Program-made: the position numbers and the translations under genes | Shown here: positions 35,360-47,838 of the stretch, piece after piece | Layout: each line of letters opens with the position of its first letter | Numbering within the stretch: the first letter of the stretch is position 1 | The notes under the pieces: generated by a model | Databases searched by the model: none | What the model was told of the DNA's origin: nothing | What the model saw: the letters and a program-made list of their open reading frames with translations, nothing else | Source of the DNA: Flaccisagitta enflata | Taxonomy: Eukaryota > Chaetognatha > Sagittoidea > Aphragmophora | Reading direction: 5' to 3' | DNA: 64,000 nucleotides | NCBI GenBank assembly: GCA_965153355.1 | Contig: OZ231127.1 | Coordinates: 54,808,001 to 54,872,000 of the forward strand

Positions 35360-36093
35360 CAGGCCTTTTTTTAGAGCGAGCCCGCGAGCCCGTGGCTCTC
35401 TATTTTGCTGTCGGGCTCTTTGGTTTCGCTGGCTCTGAGCCCGGCTGGCTCTCTCAAAATTGAAACCATGGATCGGAAGATTCATAATCATAATTAGAAA
35501 ACCCAATTAACAAGTTGAGAGAGACTTGAACCTCTACCATATTGACCTCGTCAAATGTGAATTGATTAACAAGTAATGCACCTCATTTTTTCTTCATGTA
35601 AATACATCCAATATTGATGGTATAAAAGCTGTCATGTGATGATTTTTTGCTTTCTTTAAATCCAATTTATTTCTGTTATGAGAGAGATGCAAAATTACCA
35701 CTGAACGATGATAGTGTCATGACTCATGAGGCTTACAGATTTTTAAAAAATGGAGCAAAATGTTTACTTTTTCAAATTGTTAACACGCTACTCTATAACC
35801 TATGGCAGCCTGTCCATCTGTTGGTCCGTCCATTCATTAGTCCATCTGTTACTCTATTAGTTGGCTTCACATTCTTTTTTTTTTTCATTTACAAGTGATT
35901 TTAATGTCACTTCTGCTACTCAAATGTTTTCTAGCAAATTTCCTCACTGCCCCTGCCTGCCCCAACACAATATAGGTAGCCTTCCATCCAGCTTTGTTTT
36001 TTGCCGGGCTCGCTGTTTTGCCGTCGGGCTCAGTAAAATTGTTAGGAGAGAGCCCGGTTGGCTCTGCCAAAAAAATCACCAAAAAATGGCCTG
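35360..36093. mobile_element. hAT-like element, 734 bp, 8-bp target duplication, containing family-1 relic
   Basis: CAGGCCTTTTTTTAGAG at the left, AAAAAATGGCCTG at the right. The flanks CGAATAAG (35352-35359) and CGAATAAC (36094-36101) are an 8-bp duplication with one mismatch. Sub-terminal GAGCCCG/CGGGCTC words match the element at 10297-10677. The interior 35785-36000 carries GTCCATCTGTTGGTCCGTCC...CTGCCCCTGCCTGCCCC...CCATCCAGCTTTGTTTT, a decayed family-1 body. Confidence 0.8.
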
Positions 36094-36369
36094 CGAATAA
36101 CCATTTATTGACAAACATTGAGCAAGGTGACCGTTAAGCGAGAAAGACAGATGTGTGTTCACTTTGCAATTATGGAATGAAAAAGATTTTTTTCTCCTTT
36201 TTTTTCCTGATCTTTGGGGAAATCTCATTGAAAAGAAGGTCGGCGCTCGTGTCTGAGTCACTCTGTTTTATTGCCTGTACATCGCTCCACCAGCAACCGC
36301 CTCAAGACCATTTTTACCTTTATTGATTTCTCTTGTTCCTCTTACGAGAAGCAGAGTCAACGGTGCATA

Positions 36370-36722
36370 CGCAAAGCCCGGGTCCTGACCTTCCAAACCC
36401 AGATCCCAGCCTCTGGGACCCAGATTCTTATCTCCATGATCCAGATTCTGGCCTCTAAAAAACAAATTCTGACCCCCCCAAAACTAGAACTTAGCCTCTA
36501 AGTTCTTGATCCTGGCCTCCAAGACCCAGATCTCAGACTTTGGGACCCAAACGCTGACCTACAAGTTTCAAATTATGGCCTCTCAAAACAATGTTCTGCT
36601 CTCCCTCACCTTGATGCTTGCCTTTAAAATCCAGATTTTCGACCATCTTGCAGGCCCAGCTCTTGGCCTCCTGAACCTACATCTTCTCATCTCTTCCTTC
36701 AACATGAATTCTAAGCCACTCT
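36370..36722. repeat. minisatellite, CTGGCCTCCAAGACCCAGAT-type unit
   Basis: About 13 diverged copies of a roughly 25-bp unit. Similar in motif to the arrays at 18580, 19130 and 21492. Confidence 0.8.
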
Positions 36723-36829
36723 AGCAGGGCAAGGGTACCATACAATGCCTTTATGATGATGGTTGATTACTCGTTGCCACTGGCACTGCCGTCTTTATCC
36801 TACGTCATACGTTTTTTTTTTCATTAGTG

Positions 36830-37035
36830 TACAAAGTTGAGTGTCTTTTGATTTCCCCCCCCCCCTGGTCTTTGATTTCCTTCCCTAGGTGGTCAAAGAA
36901 TTGTTTGATTTTCTTCCCCATAGAGTGTTACAAATATAGTCAACTTTGAATCAAAATAGTCTCTAATTGTGTTGAAGTAATCAAATATCAGTTTTTGGTA
37001 CTACCAAAACTATTATATCCTCAAAAAATTTTTTT
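36830..37035. repeat. dispersed repeat copy, TTTGATTTTCTTCCCC type
   Basis: The second copy of the sequence at 23390-23660 in the same orientation, sharing ordered phrases over about 200 bases. Confidence 0.65.
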
Positions 37036-38560
37036 TTCCATACTCAACTTAATACACGCCTGCTTTTTGCCCATGTTCGGAAAATTCGTCGTCTTCCGTA
37101 ATCACCTGTGCGTGTGCCGTCGCCCGCTTGCAACATTGCCATTATTTTACCTTAAGGTCGTTCCACTTGTTATTTCTTTCTAAACTATGGCGTTCAGGAT
37201 CGTTAATCATAACAAAAGAGAAACATTTGTCACGCGCGTACAAACGCGAGATCCCACCTCTCCTCGTAATTACATTTTTTTCTTTGAAATTAAAAAAGTG
37301 AGAATAATTAATTTGCATCAATTAAATTGGAAATTTGAAACACCGCAATGACGTGGCATCACGCAAGTCATTAGTTGACAACGAGCGCAATGGCCCTAAT
37401 GAAATTCCGTTATAGAAAACAATAACAATCCATTTCATAAAGATACACTTGTGTTACATAACAATTCCATCGAAACTTATTTCATTACTAAATGGCAATA
37501 TTGGCAATATCAGGAGACTGAAAAACACATTCACACCGAGGCGATTATCACAAAACTGTCAAAAGCACCCTTTTTTAAACATTTCATTAATCTCTCTCTT
37601 TTTCATCCTTTCATCATGTGGCCTTCCAGATTAGTGCCCGTGTCCGCGAGAGCGCAACCACGCCAATCGAGTGACCTGGCTCCTCCGAATGTGTCTGGCC
37701 GTGCCATATGTTTTCAGGAAAAAAAAAACTATGCTAACAAAGCTGCTCCAACTGAATATTTGTTACGTCACGGTGCATACGAAGGGACAATTTTCATGGT
37801 CAAGTAATATTCTACAAAAAACTTTTAAAGGATTAATTTACATTTTTTTATAAAAAGATTGTACCTCAGCATTAAAAATCATTAATATATACAAAATCAG
37901 TATTGAAATTAAATAAGATTAAAGAAAAATGAGTTTTTTTTCCTTGACTTATCTCCGCTGAAATTTTTAATCTCTCCCTGAATGCAAAAATTTGCATTTA
38001 TAAAAACATGGCCCTATTCTAAATACATCTAAGAAAAAGGCTATGCTCTTAGAAATGCAAATTTTTGCATTCAGAGAAAGATTATGAATTTCACGCAAAA
38101 TGACTTCCCAAATTTGCTGCTCGTGTGCACCGCGACTTACGCTTGACAAATTCGAGCTTTAAAATCAGACACGAGGTAAAGTGTTATACGACGGTGACTA
38201 GACCGTATGTACTATATAGTAATGACTTGTAAAGATGATAGTTCTCAATTCAAAGGACTGCCACGAGAATTCTTCACCTGCCTTAATGTGCATCACGGTT
38301 ACCCTGAAACCTTGAAGGTGAAACCAAACTGATGCATTTCGAGATAGATGGAGTCTTTTTAAATTTTTAGAAGGGTCCTCGCAGCTTTACAAGAGGGTCT
38401 CTCCATCGGTTGCATTGGTCCGTCCATTTATACGTCAAACTAGGATGCTTTCAGGGCTTCTCTTGATAGTCCAGCCACCTCGCAAAACAATTAATACACG
38501 CAGTGATGCAGTCAGGTCGCATCGTTGCCCAGTCGGGCTTGTTTCTCCTGCTTTTCATTA
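37036..38560. other. AT-rich spacer with a 33-bp-arm inverted repeat at 37968-38086
   Basis: TAATCTCTCCCTGAATGCAA...TTGCATTT and its inverse GAAATGCAAATTT...CAGAGAAAGATTA flank a 50-base loop. The remaining sequence shows no gene. Confidence 0.55.
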
Positions 38561-38564
38561 TTGT

Positions 38565-38825
38565 TGCGGCAAAAGCAGATAATACGCGTCACGTATCTTA
38601 TAGGAAATGGTTTTCCCGATTTCATCCGCGCATCCGTCTGTTCGTCCATCCGCGACATAATGTTTATATTTAAAATCTTTCCATCATTTGTAATCTTATC
38701 TTACCTTATCTAATCTAACATTATCACACCGCATGATATTACGATATTTTTTTTACTTGAAAATCAGGTCCATTGCCATATCGCACGTGACAAATAGCCT
38801 TGTATCCAGCCTTGTCTTTCGTCCG
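38565..38825 (+). mobile_element. degraded family-1/2 element
   Basis: GTTGCGGCAAAAGCAGATAATACGCGTCACGTATCTTATAGG, CATCCGTCTGTTCGTCCATCC, and an end ATCGCACGTGACAAATAGCCTTGTATCCAGCCTTGTC. Confidence 0.55.
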
Positions 38826-39001
38826 ATCCATGTTCGGTCTAATTCGTTACCGTTTCTTCAAAATGACGCGTAAAAAAAGGAGCACAAGTGACACGTACAC
38901 ACACACACATTTCCTGGGAAAAACAGTTTCGGATAAGGACATCGACGATTTGCCCTCTTTTTGTTCAGCTGTCAAGATTGCTTTTCTAGGTTGGACAGAG
39001 G

Positions 39002-39002
<1 letters not shown>

Positions 39003-39099
<97 letters not shown>
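39003..39099. repeat. (GA)n microsatellite
   Basis: About 48 GA units. Confidence 0.98.
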
Positions 39100-39100
<1 letters not shown>

Positions 39101-39271
39101 CAATGAGCGCGCGTGACTTTCTTTGTTTTGACTACCGTCTCTCTTTCTGCTCCTTGTTGACGTTTCATGGCATATCTTTGCTTCCTTCTCTTTCGATCAT
39201 TTTATCTGTCAGTTTGCGACAACTCTCTCAATATTCTTCCTCTCCGTTTGTCTGTCCTTTTTAACCGACCA

Positions 39272-39351
<80 letters not shown>
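39272..39351. repeat. (CT)n microsatellite
   Basis: About 40 CT units, inverse to the GA tract 170 bases upstream. Confidence 0.98.
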
Positions 39352-39354
<3 letters not shown>

Positions 39355-39521
39355 AACTATCTCGGCCTTCCACTTCCGCAGTACAGCCGACTTTTTTCGC
39401 CTCTCTAGCTTAATGGACTTTGTCCTGAAGGGACCTTGGAACAATATCAGACCGAATTTCCCACGAATGACGCTTGGAACCTTTTTAGGCCAAGGTTGAT
39501 GGTGGGTTTTTACGGTGTTTC

Positions 39522-40352
39522 GATGATAGGTGGCGCGAACAAAACGGGGTGCATCTTGGTTTGAACTGCTGAATACACAGTCATCAATCTCGATTGGGAA
39601 AAAGTATTAAGCTTTTACTATCAAGTGCTTCTTCTCAATGACTTGGAATTGATTTTTCTATATGGTACTATGTTTGACGTTTTTTGTGTCAAAATTTCAT
39701 TGCTCTGCATCAAATATTTTGTCCACAATATCAATTTGAAGTAAAACAAGTATTTTTGGCTAAAGCTCGATTCATCCTTTTTTCATCAAAACTATTTTCC
39801 CTCATTTTTGATCGGATTGAGCTACAAATGCTTAAATAGTCTCAAATTATAGATGTTTTTTCAAAATTCATAAAGATACCTTCAACTGAGACAAATCTGA
39901 CATTTATTGCTCAATCCAGTGAGACATAAGAGCAAATCAAAGAAAAATAGTTTGACGAACTAAGGCTAAATTGAGCTGTATCTGAAAATGCTTGTTTTTC
40001 TTCAAATTGATGTTGTGGACAAAGTATTTAACTCAGACCAATGAAATTTTGACACAAAAAACGTCAAACATAGTACTATAAACGAAAACAAATTCCAGAA
40101 CAGTGAGGAGAAGCAGGTGAGAGCAAAAGCTTAACACTTTTTCCCAGTCGAGATTGATGACCCGGTAGTCGTGGATATTTTAGGATTAGTGACATGAATA
40201 GTCCTGATGTATTGCAGTCATCGTGTTCATTGCCAACGATAGGTGGCGTGAACGAAACGGGGTGCGTCTTGGTTTTAACTGTCGATTAGTTGTTGACATT
40301 TTAGGATTAGTGACATGAATAGTCCTGATGTATTGTAGTCATCGTGTTTTTT
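39522..40352. repeat. about 124-bp tandem duplication, one copy occupied by a foldback
   Basis: GATAGGTGGCG.GAAC.AAACGGGG at 39524 recurs at 40238. GATATTTTAGGATTAGTGACATG at 40173 recurs at 40297. The first copy is split by the element at 39576-40165; the second copy is uninterrupted. Confidence 0.85.
39576..40165. mobile_element. TA-flanked long-TIR foldback element, 590 bp
   Basis: The right end CCGGGTCATCAATCTCGACTGGG (read inverse) matches the left end CACAGTCATCAATCTCGATTGGG. Arms stay similar for about 200 bases, including ACTATGTTTGACGTTTTTTG and GTGTCAAAATTTCATTG. TA at 39574-39575 and 40166-40167. Same group as 3898-4510. Confidence 0.88.
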
Positions 40353-41400
40353 TTTTTTTTGACAATGAATTTGTTCTACTTTTGATTCAGTGGGAGGCGT
40401 GGGAGGGGGAAGCGGGCACGAGTGAAAACGCTGCCAGGTCACTTGCAGAGCGCTCTCAAGTCTCAACCAAACAAATATGCATAACCACGGTCAGACATTT
40501 TCAACTCATAGCGCGTGTGTTTCTTCATTCTCTACCATTTCATCCCATCCGTCTGTCTGTTAGTTGCGCACTTTTGTGCATTCAAGCGCAACGTCATTCT
40601 CCACACCGATCCACTCCCTGTTTCCTCCAAAATATCATTTTTTGTTTGTCTGGAAAAAAGATTTGCAGATCGGCGAGAGAAGAAAACATACAAAAGAAAT
40701 AGCTGGCTCCAGTCTGACGGTCAAGGGGGATCCTGACCGCGTAATATCAATAATTCAATACAGTTTGCCAAGCAATAACCTTCACAGGAAGAGGGTTTAA
40801 CGGTTTTTGGTGCGGGGGGAATGGAAGCCTGAGGGGGTGAGGAAAGGGGATATTCACGATCTTAATCCAGAGACGGAAGGCATTATTTTGGAGGTCAAGG
40901 GGTCAACTGGATCGGGAATAAGTAATGTTTTTTTTTTCGCAATTTCTTCTTTTTTTCCCCTAAGGGAAGAAATGATGTGAAAACATAAACGACGAATTCC
41001 TACTTAGACTGGAGAGTATAGTCTGGCTCCACTGGAAGGTTCTTTTTTGTTTAGCCTTCTTGAGTTCTTCAGATGATTTCGACGGCGATTTGCAAACCGA
41101 CCCACTTGTTTCTGTTTATTACATTTCTTAGTCATCCGTTAAAGCAAAGATAAAAGTATTGCACTAAAAGCATCAGACCTGGACGGTTGCACCTTGAACT
41201 TTCGAACGTGGTGAATGGGAGAAGCTTCCAGTTACACAGCTTACACCTGCGTCTAACTCAACCATTCTCAAACAAATTTTCTCAGTAGAACATCTCCTGT
41301 CATTCACCTCTTCTAGCTATCAAGGATATCCGAGCAATGCAATCAAGGAGGCCTTCATGTTTTATCAGTTTTTGCTATCCCGTGCAAGTCACACAAATGG
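40353..41400. other. unique spacer, no gene seen
   Basis: The plus-strand frame at 40328-40702 resembles no family; no exon boundaries support it. Confidence 0.35.
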
Positions 41401-41401
41401 A

Positions 41402-41878
41402 AACAAGTCATCCAAGGATCGCACATGGTCAGCGGTACCCGATGCCCTGCTTGGAGTGATTAGCTAAAGAAGTGGAGTGAGAGCAGGGCAGCGGCCCCAA
41501 AAGGCCGATGTCCTGTAGGACACAGGGGTGAATTTCCAAACGTCCTAAAAGGGCATATTTGAGGCCTTAGTAGCAATTTTCCATGATATTCGATTGGAAT
41601 TTTGTATTTTTTCCATTTCTTGTCAATTTGCCATGTTATTCAATGGGAATTTACATTTTTCTTAGTTTTCATCAATTTTCCATGTTATTCAATAGGAAAC
41701 ATGCATTTTTTTGCTTATTTGTAAATTTTCCATGTTATTCAATGGGAAGTTTGCATTTTGACAACTTCCCATGTTATCCAATGGGAATTTGGAGGATTGG
41801 GGGAATGTACGGACGGACGTAGGGACAGACGCAGGGACAGACGTAAGGAAATTCACCCCTGTGTCCTCCAGGACATAG
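41402..41878 (+). mobile_element. family-3 foldback element
   Basis: ACAAGTCATCCAAGGATCGCACATGGTCAGCGGTACCCGATGCC, hairpin CGGCCCCAAAAGGCCG, then TGTCCTGTAGGACACAGGGGTGAATTTCC and its inverse at 41848-41875. The core 41575-41800 has about five CATGTTATTCAATGGGAA units. The right edge carries an ACGGACGTAGGGACAGACG tract. Confidence 0.85.
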
Positions 41879-42058
41879 ACTTAATAAAAACAACTGAATT
41901 AATTCCAAGGACAGACCGAGAGGCCAACTTGTAGAGCGCGTTCCACTTGGCTCAAAAGCAATATAAACGTCTTGTTTACTCGGCACCATTTTACATGTTT
42001 TCATCAAATGGTTCCAGAGACGTCAAATTAAATCTGACGACAAAAAAAAGAAAAGACG

Positions 42059-42059
<1 letters not shown>

Positions 42060-42101
<42 letters not shown>
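42060..42101. repeat. (CT)n microsatellite
   Basis: About 20 CT units. Confidence 0.97.
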
Positions 42102-42103
<2 letters not shown>

Positions 42104-42639
42104 CTTTCTGCACCTTGGCCTTCCCAACAAACTTTTTTTTTCCATTCCTCGAAATACATCAAACAAGCAATATTCAAACCGAGCTCGGAATCGATGTAGG
42201 CAGAATTTTAATCGTCTTTTTAGAAATCATGTGCATTGGAATAAATTTCGTGGGTTCTAATAAAAGTTTTTTTCCGCGTTTTTGCGACGTCTCAGAGATT
42301 GTACCCGTCTGTGCGTTGTCCTGACATGAAAACTGTGCTTTCGAAACTGTTGGCATTACTTTGATTTGTGAATATGTACTGTGAGCAAAATCATGTTTTT
42401 GGAGGTACTTATTGTCTTTTCCGGATCACACGTGATGTAAATAAAAGACATATGTACCCAAAAAAAAAGAGAGAAAAAGAAAAGAACAACGACTGATGTA
42501 TAGAAGGTTTATCTTTAGGGATTTGCAGATAAAATCCGCAGGTATGAAAAAATCTCTTTATTTTTCTTCCTCCGCGCCATAACTCTTTTTAAGACTTCCG
42601 CTCACTTCGCATCCATCCATTATTCTTCTTTGTGGATTT

Positions 42640-42711
42640 CTCTCTTTCTTCCTTCCTTTTTCTTTCTTTCCTTCTTTCTATCTTTTCTTTCTTTCTTTCT
42701 TTCTTTCTTCT

Positions 42712-42755
<44 letters not shown>

Positions 42756-42937
42756 TTTTCTTTCTTTCTTTCTCTCTCTGTCTCTTTGTCTCTCTGTCTC
42801 TGTCTGTCTGTCTGTTGTCTCTGTCTCTCACTTTCTGTCTGTCTGTCTGTCCTCTGTCTCCTCTTCTGTCTGTCTGTCTGTCTCTGTCTCTCCTCTCTGT
42901 CTGTCTCTCTCTGTCTCTCTCTGTCTCTCTTCTCTGT

Positions 42938-42996
<59 letters not shown>
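42640..42996. repeat. (CTTT)n, (TCTG)n, (CT)n succession
   Basis: CTTT 42650-42770, TCTG/TCTC mosaic 42775-42940, CT 42945-42994. Confidence 0.95.
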
Positions 42997-42997
<1 letters not shown>

Positions 42998-43123
42998 GCG
43001 CTGCTCTTTATCTCCGGGGAATTTGAGATAACAAGAGAAAATGTTATGGTTTTAAAAAGAAATCACGGACGCTTCTTTTTTTTTTCTCCCGCTTTCCTTT
43101 CTTCTTATCCTCCATCCATTGCA

Positions 43124-43125
<2 letters not shown>

Positions 43126-43199
<74 letters not shown>

Positions 43200-43386
43200 T
43201 TTGTTCTTGAACTTCTTCTCGTCTTCTTTCTCTGTAAAATGCGCATTGCGCATGTGTTAAAACTTGTTTGCCTCGTTAGTGACATCAGGGCATCAACAGT
43301 TGTGACAGAAAAAGAAGGCTTATCCAAATTTCGGTTCATCTGCCCGTTCCTTTGACCGGCCTCTCCAGCAAATGGTCTTAAACTAA

Positions 43387-43450
<64 letters not shown>
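43126..43450. repeat. two (CT)n microsatellites
   Basis: CT tracts at 43127-43197 and 43389-43449 separated by 190 unique bases, both in the same orientation. Confidence 0.97.
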
Positions 43451-43452
<2 letters not shown>

Positions 43453-43708
43453 AGACCCGATGATGCCAAGTCCCTTGTCTCTCATAGCATTTTGTGTTCT
43501 GGAGGCTTTTTATCCAACGCAGCGTCCGACATCACATTCTCTCTTTAATCAGGTCACGTCCTATGGTTGGTCAGTCAGTCCGCCTTACCGTCTAAAGGTC
43601 CAATTGTTTGTCCGTTTGCCCTCCCTTTCTCTTGTTAACTACTTAACTACTGGTTTTGCTAAATTGAGTATCGATTGTGGAGCCGGTCAGTATCTCCAAT
43701 TAGCTTAA

Positions 43709-43923
43709 ACAAGGCCGGATACACGTACAATGCTACCCCAGTCGCGTGCAGGTGGGCAGGGGCTGTATTGGAGGTCACTTGATCATTTGGGCAGGAGCAG
43801 TGAGGCCATAGACCGCAAAAACCAAAAAAAGTAAAGTGTGACTGACGGACGGACGGAAGGTCGGACGGACCGACGGACGTACCGACAAAGCGGGGTGTAG
43901 AGTCGCGTAGCACGCGACTAAAA
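43709..43923 (-). mobile_element. family-1 element, well preserved
   Basis: AACAAGGCCGGATACACGTAC...GCAGGTGGGCAGGGGCTGTATTGGAGGTCAC, CATTTGGGCAGGAGCAGTGAGGCC, AAAGTAAAGTGTGACTG, (GGAC)n variants, CAAAGCGGGGTGTAGA and the perfect hairpin GTCGCGTAGCACGCGAC followed by TAAAAA. Confidence 0.92.
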
Positions 43924-44429
43924 ATGGCGTTATATGTTATATGTATATACAAAGTGGCTTTTATTGTTGGTCAGCTGGTTGTTTATGACATGGTCTCCAT
44001 GTCGACCAGCCACGATGCTAGGCTTATTCGTAGTACGGCGTAATTTTTGGGAGGCTTTGTTTCAAATTTTGTACGTGATAGCGTTTCCTTTTCCCCCTTT
44101 TCTTCCTCTCTAGCTGCTTGCCGTTTTGTGTCCATTGTGTGTGTGTGGGGGGGGGGGGTAATTTACGATGTACTTAAAAGATTCTATCGATGTTTCGGCA
44201 TGTATCTGCCATTAAACGTTAAAAATGACAGTCGATTCTTTCTCTAATCTGCAGACTTATCTGCGGCGGTTGTTCCGTTGTTTCACCTGTCCTTTAACGA
44301 CATTTCGTAATTCTAGGTGTTATTGCGTAATTCGAAATACATGCCAAACTCTATTCCGTATTCACGACCCTCGAATGACGACCTAGGCTCAGACTAGCAG
44401 TTACAGTTAAAGTCCGAGAAGAATAAGAA

Positions 44430-44431
<2 letters not shown>

Positions 44432-44527
<96 letters not shown>

Positions 44528-44532
44528 GAGCG
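44432..44532. repeat. (GA)n microsatellite with GAGACA tail
   Basis: About 30 GA units and then GAGACAGAGACAG to 44530. Confidence 0.96.
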
Positions 44533-44739
44533 AACGAACACATGAAATCCGGAGACGGGAGGGAACGGAGAGTTGCCTTGGGTCTTAAAAGTGTCATGTT
44601 TGCCATAGGAAATGATTTCTCGTCTCGTTTTTGCATTATGAATTTGTCATGGGCGCACATTTGTTCGATTTAATGGGCACCATTCTGGGACCCGACCGAT
44701 GTCTGAGCGGCACTACGGCACTTCCGCGCTCTACACGGC

Positions 44740-44825
44740 AATCCCGCGTTCGCTCTCCCGCGCTCGCTCCCCTACTCTCTCGCTCGCTCTCGCCTTCCAG
44801 CTCTCTCGCTCGCTCACACGGCTTT
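44740..44825. repeat. CGCTCGCTCTC-rich low-complexity tract
   Basis: Degenerate CTCGCTCGCTC words. Confidence 0.6.
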
Positions 44826-45263
44826 ACGATACGGCAAAACGTAGGCGACCGATATTTTCAAATATGCGTTCATCCCAATTAAGAATCTGAATAGTTTTAA
44901 GAAGGATTCTGAAAAATCCTGCACGAAACGATGCCCTCTTCACCATGTAGTTCCGACAAGAATAAACGCCCTAACCGCGTTCAGAAAGCGGACGTGATCG
45001 AGTTCACGCGATGGAGCAAAAGGGACACCAAAAAATTCGCGTTTGCATTGATTAGACTCTATCCAGTTGCAGGACACGCAATTCTATCTGCTCAGCATAG
45101 GCTTACGCTATCTCCCTCATAAAGTGTAACTGTTTCTGACGATATATCTCCTCTTCACAGAAAATTAAAACTGCACATTTTGAAATGAATTGATATCAAA
45201 TTGTGTCGACGATATCGTGTGTTTCGTTTCAGTACTACGAAATTCTCCTTTGATTTTCTTTTA

Positions 45264-45490
45264 TAGTTGCGGACACGCAACTCTGTAAGAGACTTTGTCG
45301 GTCCGTTGGTCCGTCGGTCCGTCGGTCCGTCTGTCAGTCCGTCCGTGGAAACGCCGTCCAAAAGCATGAAAACCAGCGTTTTAGATGCTTATTGTGTAAG
45401 TGTGCGTATGGGGGAGGGGGACCCATGGAGTGTGGATGGAGGTTAGACGCCCCTGCCCACCCGCTCGATATTGTTACCCCGCGTCACTTC
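45264..45490 (+). mobile_element. family-2 element, well preserved
   Basis: AGTTGCGGACACGCAACTC hairpin, TGTAAGAGACTTTGTCGG, GTCCGTYG tract, AAAGCATGAAAACCAGCGTTTTAGATGCTTATTGTG, GGAGGTTAGACGCCCCTGCCCACCCGCTCGATATTGTTACCCCGCGTCAC. Confidence 0.88.
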
Positions 45491-45976
45491 TTTTTCCCCC
45501 CCTTAGATGGATTCTCCCCCCCCATCCCTGCCAGGAAATGCAAAAGTTAAATGAACATAAAAATATAAGGGCAATATTGTTTCAACTTTCATCAAGAATA
45601 ACGGAATATTTCTATTGCCTTAACGTGCGAGCACGCATGTTAGGACCATTGGATGGTAAACCCTGCTATTGTAAACGGAAATGCGTTATAATGAGTACCA
45701 CGCGCTTCTTTCCGCAGTTATGACACGATGGAATGAATCGCATCGTCGGAACTCACGTCTCAAGATTGCATCCTTGAGGGATTATCTCTGCCCTCTATCA
45801 TATTCTGCTTCCGACCTCTATTCCTCTCTGCCTCTTCCTCCTCGGTCCCCTTCCTCATCCTCTTCGACCTATACACATAACCACGCCCAATCTCTTTTTT
45901 CTTCTCATGAAGCATCTCTTTTTGCCCTCGAAAAAAACGTTGCCGCCTTTTTTGGACATCTGTCTCTGTCTCTGTC

Positions 45977-45984
<8 letters not shown>

Positions 45985-46028
<44 letters not shown>
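45985..46028. repeat. (CT)n microsatellite
   Basis: About 21 CT units. Confidence 0.97.
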
Positions 46029-46031
<3 letters not shown>

Positions 46032-46264
46032 AGTCGTCATCATTAGTTTCCTCCCTTTTGCTTATTTCTTTTGGTCAAAAACATGCGACTGATCTATATA
46101 GTCGGCCGTCAAAAAGGAGGCAACTTAGGAAAGAGCTAAGAGAAGGAAACAGTCGATTTTTGATCCACAGTCATGGTTTTGATAAACTTATCATTTCGAT
46201 TTAAAAACAAAAAGTTGTGTATTCACTTTCAAAATAGTCGAAGATCCAACCATAACTTATAGTT

Positions 46265-46380
<116 letters not shown>

Positions 46381-47222
46381 AAAAGCAACCACAACAACGA
46401 CGCTAATCGTCCCCTTTCTCAGTCAAATCAAAGGCGCATCTCAGGCATATCGAAATGTGGTAAAAAAATCCGCTGATTTTTTTGGCAGCGCGTCGCAGAG
46501 ACGGAAAATCCCTTGACAATCCAGTTGCCTCTTTGATCCACCCTTCCAGAAGGTCCTGTAGTTTGTTCCCCGGTGAATCAACTCATGAAGATTTCGATGA
46601 TGGCTCATCATAAGATAAAACATGTCTACAAAAAATGAATGACTAACCGATGCGTTGACCGGAAATGCCAGCTACGAAGATAAATGGAAATCTTTTTACT
46701 TCAGGGTTAGACAAAAAGGCACGTTCATTACGAAATGATAGACTAATGGCCTATAATGTAAGATACACGTTTTCACGGGGCGTTTTGTCCCTTGATGCAT
46801 GGTGAATTGGTGATACTATAGTCTCCAAGGCGTTGTAGACCATATTGTAGTTTCCTAGTGGTTCTGGAGCACTCTTCGTCGAACTACGCGCTGTTTCTAG
46901 AATATACTAGAGCACCGTGCAAAGTGCATCGCGTTATGTTGCGTCTCTTGAGGATGAACCGAGGAGCCTCCTTCTCGCCAACTAAGCTTAACCCACGATC
47001 TTTGTCGCCCTTGAATCGATGATATAGCACGGTTCAGCAACGCTTTGACTATCAGGACTCAGCGCCTTGCTGCTCGGTTATTCGGTAAGAACAAGGCCGA
47101 GAACGCGAGAACTATTCGCGTGCGGTTGCACAATGATGAAAAAAAAGCTTTTCATTTTTGGACTTGAAGGCTGAGCCGTCGGTTGGACAAAGCCACTAAA
47201 AAGTTGCATGTACGCTGCTTTT
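46381..47222. other. unique spacer, no gene seen
   Basis: No domain, splice-bounded exon or known repeat recognised. Confidence 0.35.
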
Positions 47223-47410
47223 AAGTTGCGGACACACAACTCTATAAGAGGCTTTGTCCATCCGTCCGTTGGTTCGTTTGTTGGTCCGTCCATCAGCACG
47301 AGTCGAAAAGTGGAAAAAACGAGCGTTTTAGAAGCGTTGGCGTTGGGTGTGGATGGGGGTTGAATGCCCCTGCCCACCCGTCCGCAATGATATTGTGACC
47401 CCGCATCACT
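47223..47410 (+). mobile_element. family-2 element
   Basis: AAGTTGCGGACACACAACTCTATAAGAGGCTTTGTCC, GTCC tract, CGAGTCGAAAAGTGG, AACGAGCGTTTTAGAAGC, GGGGGTTGAATGCCCCTGCCCACCCGTCCGCAATGATATTGTGACCCC. Confidence 0.88.
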
Positions 47411-47454
47411 TGTTATGAAAAAAGTGTCTTTGGTTAGAATTCCATTTGCGGACG

Positions 47455-47552
47455 GAAGGTCAGAGAAAAAAGCGTTATGGACGGACCAACAAAAGAATGG
47501 ATGAACGTATGGACGAAGCCTCTCAAAGAGTCGCTAGTCCGCGACCAAAAAA
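47455..47552 (-). mobile_element. family-2-like fragment in opposite orientation
   Basis: GCGTTATGGACGGACC...GGACGAAGCCTCTCAAAGAGTCGCTAGTCCGCGACC: same order as family 2 but with stem GTCGC/GCGAC, followed by an A-run. It lies head to head with the copy at 47223. Confidence 0.7.
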
Positions 47553-47686
47553 AAAAAAAAAAAAAAAGAAAGAAAAAAAAAATAGATAAAACGCTCTGAG
47601 GAGCCATATCAAACAAACCTTGTGGGCTATCTATGTTAGACCAACGATTACATTGACGACCATACAGTATATCACACCTACAACTA

Positions 47687-47838
47687 CAGTAAAACCCTGT
47701 AAATCTGCAATAACGGATGTGAAGGGACCAACAGATTATTGTTAATGATGACTTTAAAAGAATTTGTCATGAAGGGACCATGATTTCATATCCGTTATAG
47801 GCAGATTTCCCTTACTCATATACAGCGAGATTTAACTG
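47687..47838. mobile_element. 152-bp TA-flanked TIR element (Tc1/mariner-like MITE)
   Basis: CAGTAAAACCCTGTAAATC...AATAACGGATGTGAAGGGACC at the left; inverse CCGTTATAGGCAGATTT...GAGATTTAACTG at the right. TA on both sides (47685-47686, 47839-47840). Confidence 0.75.
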
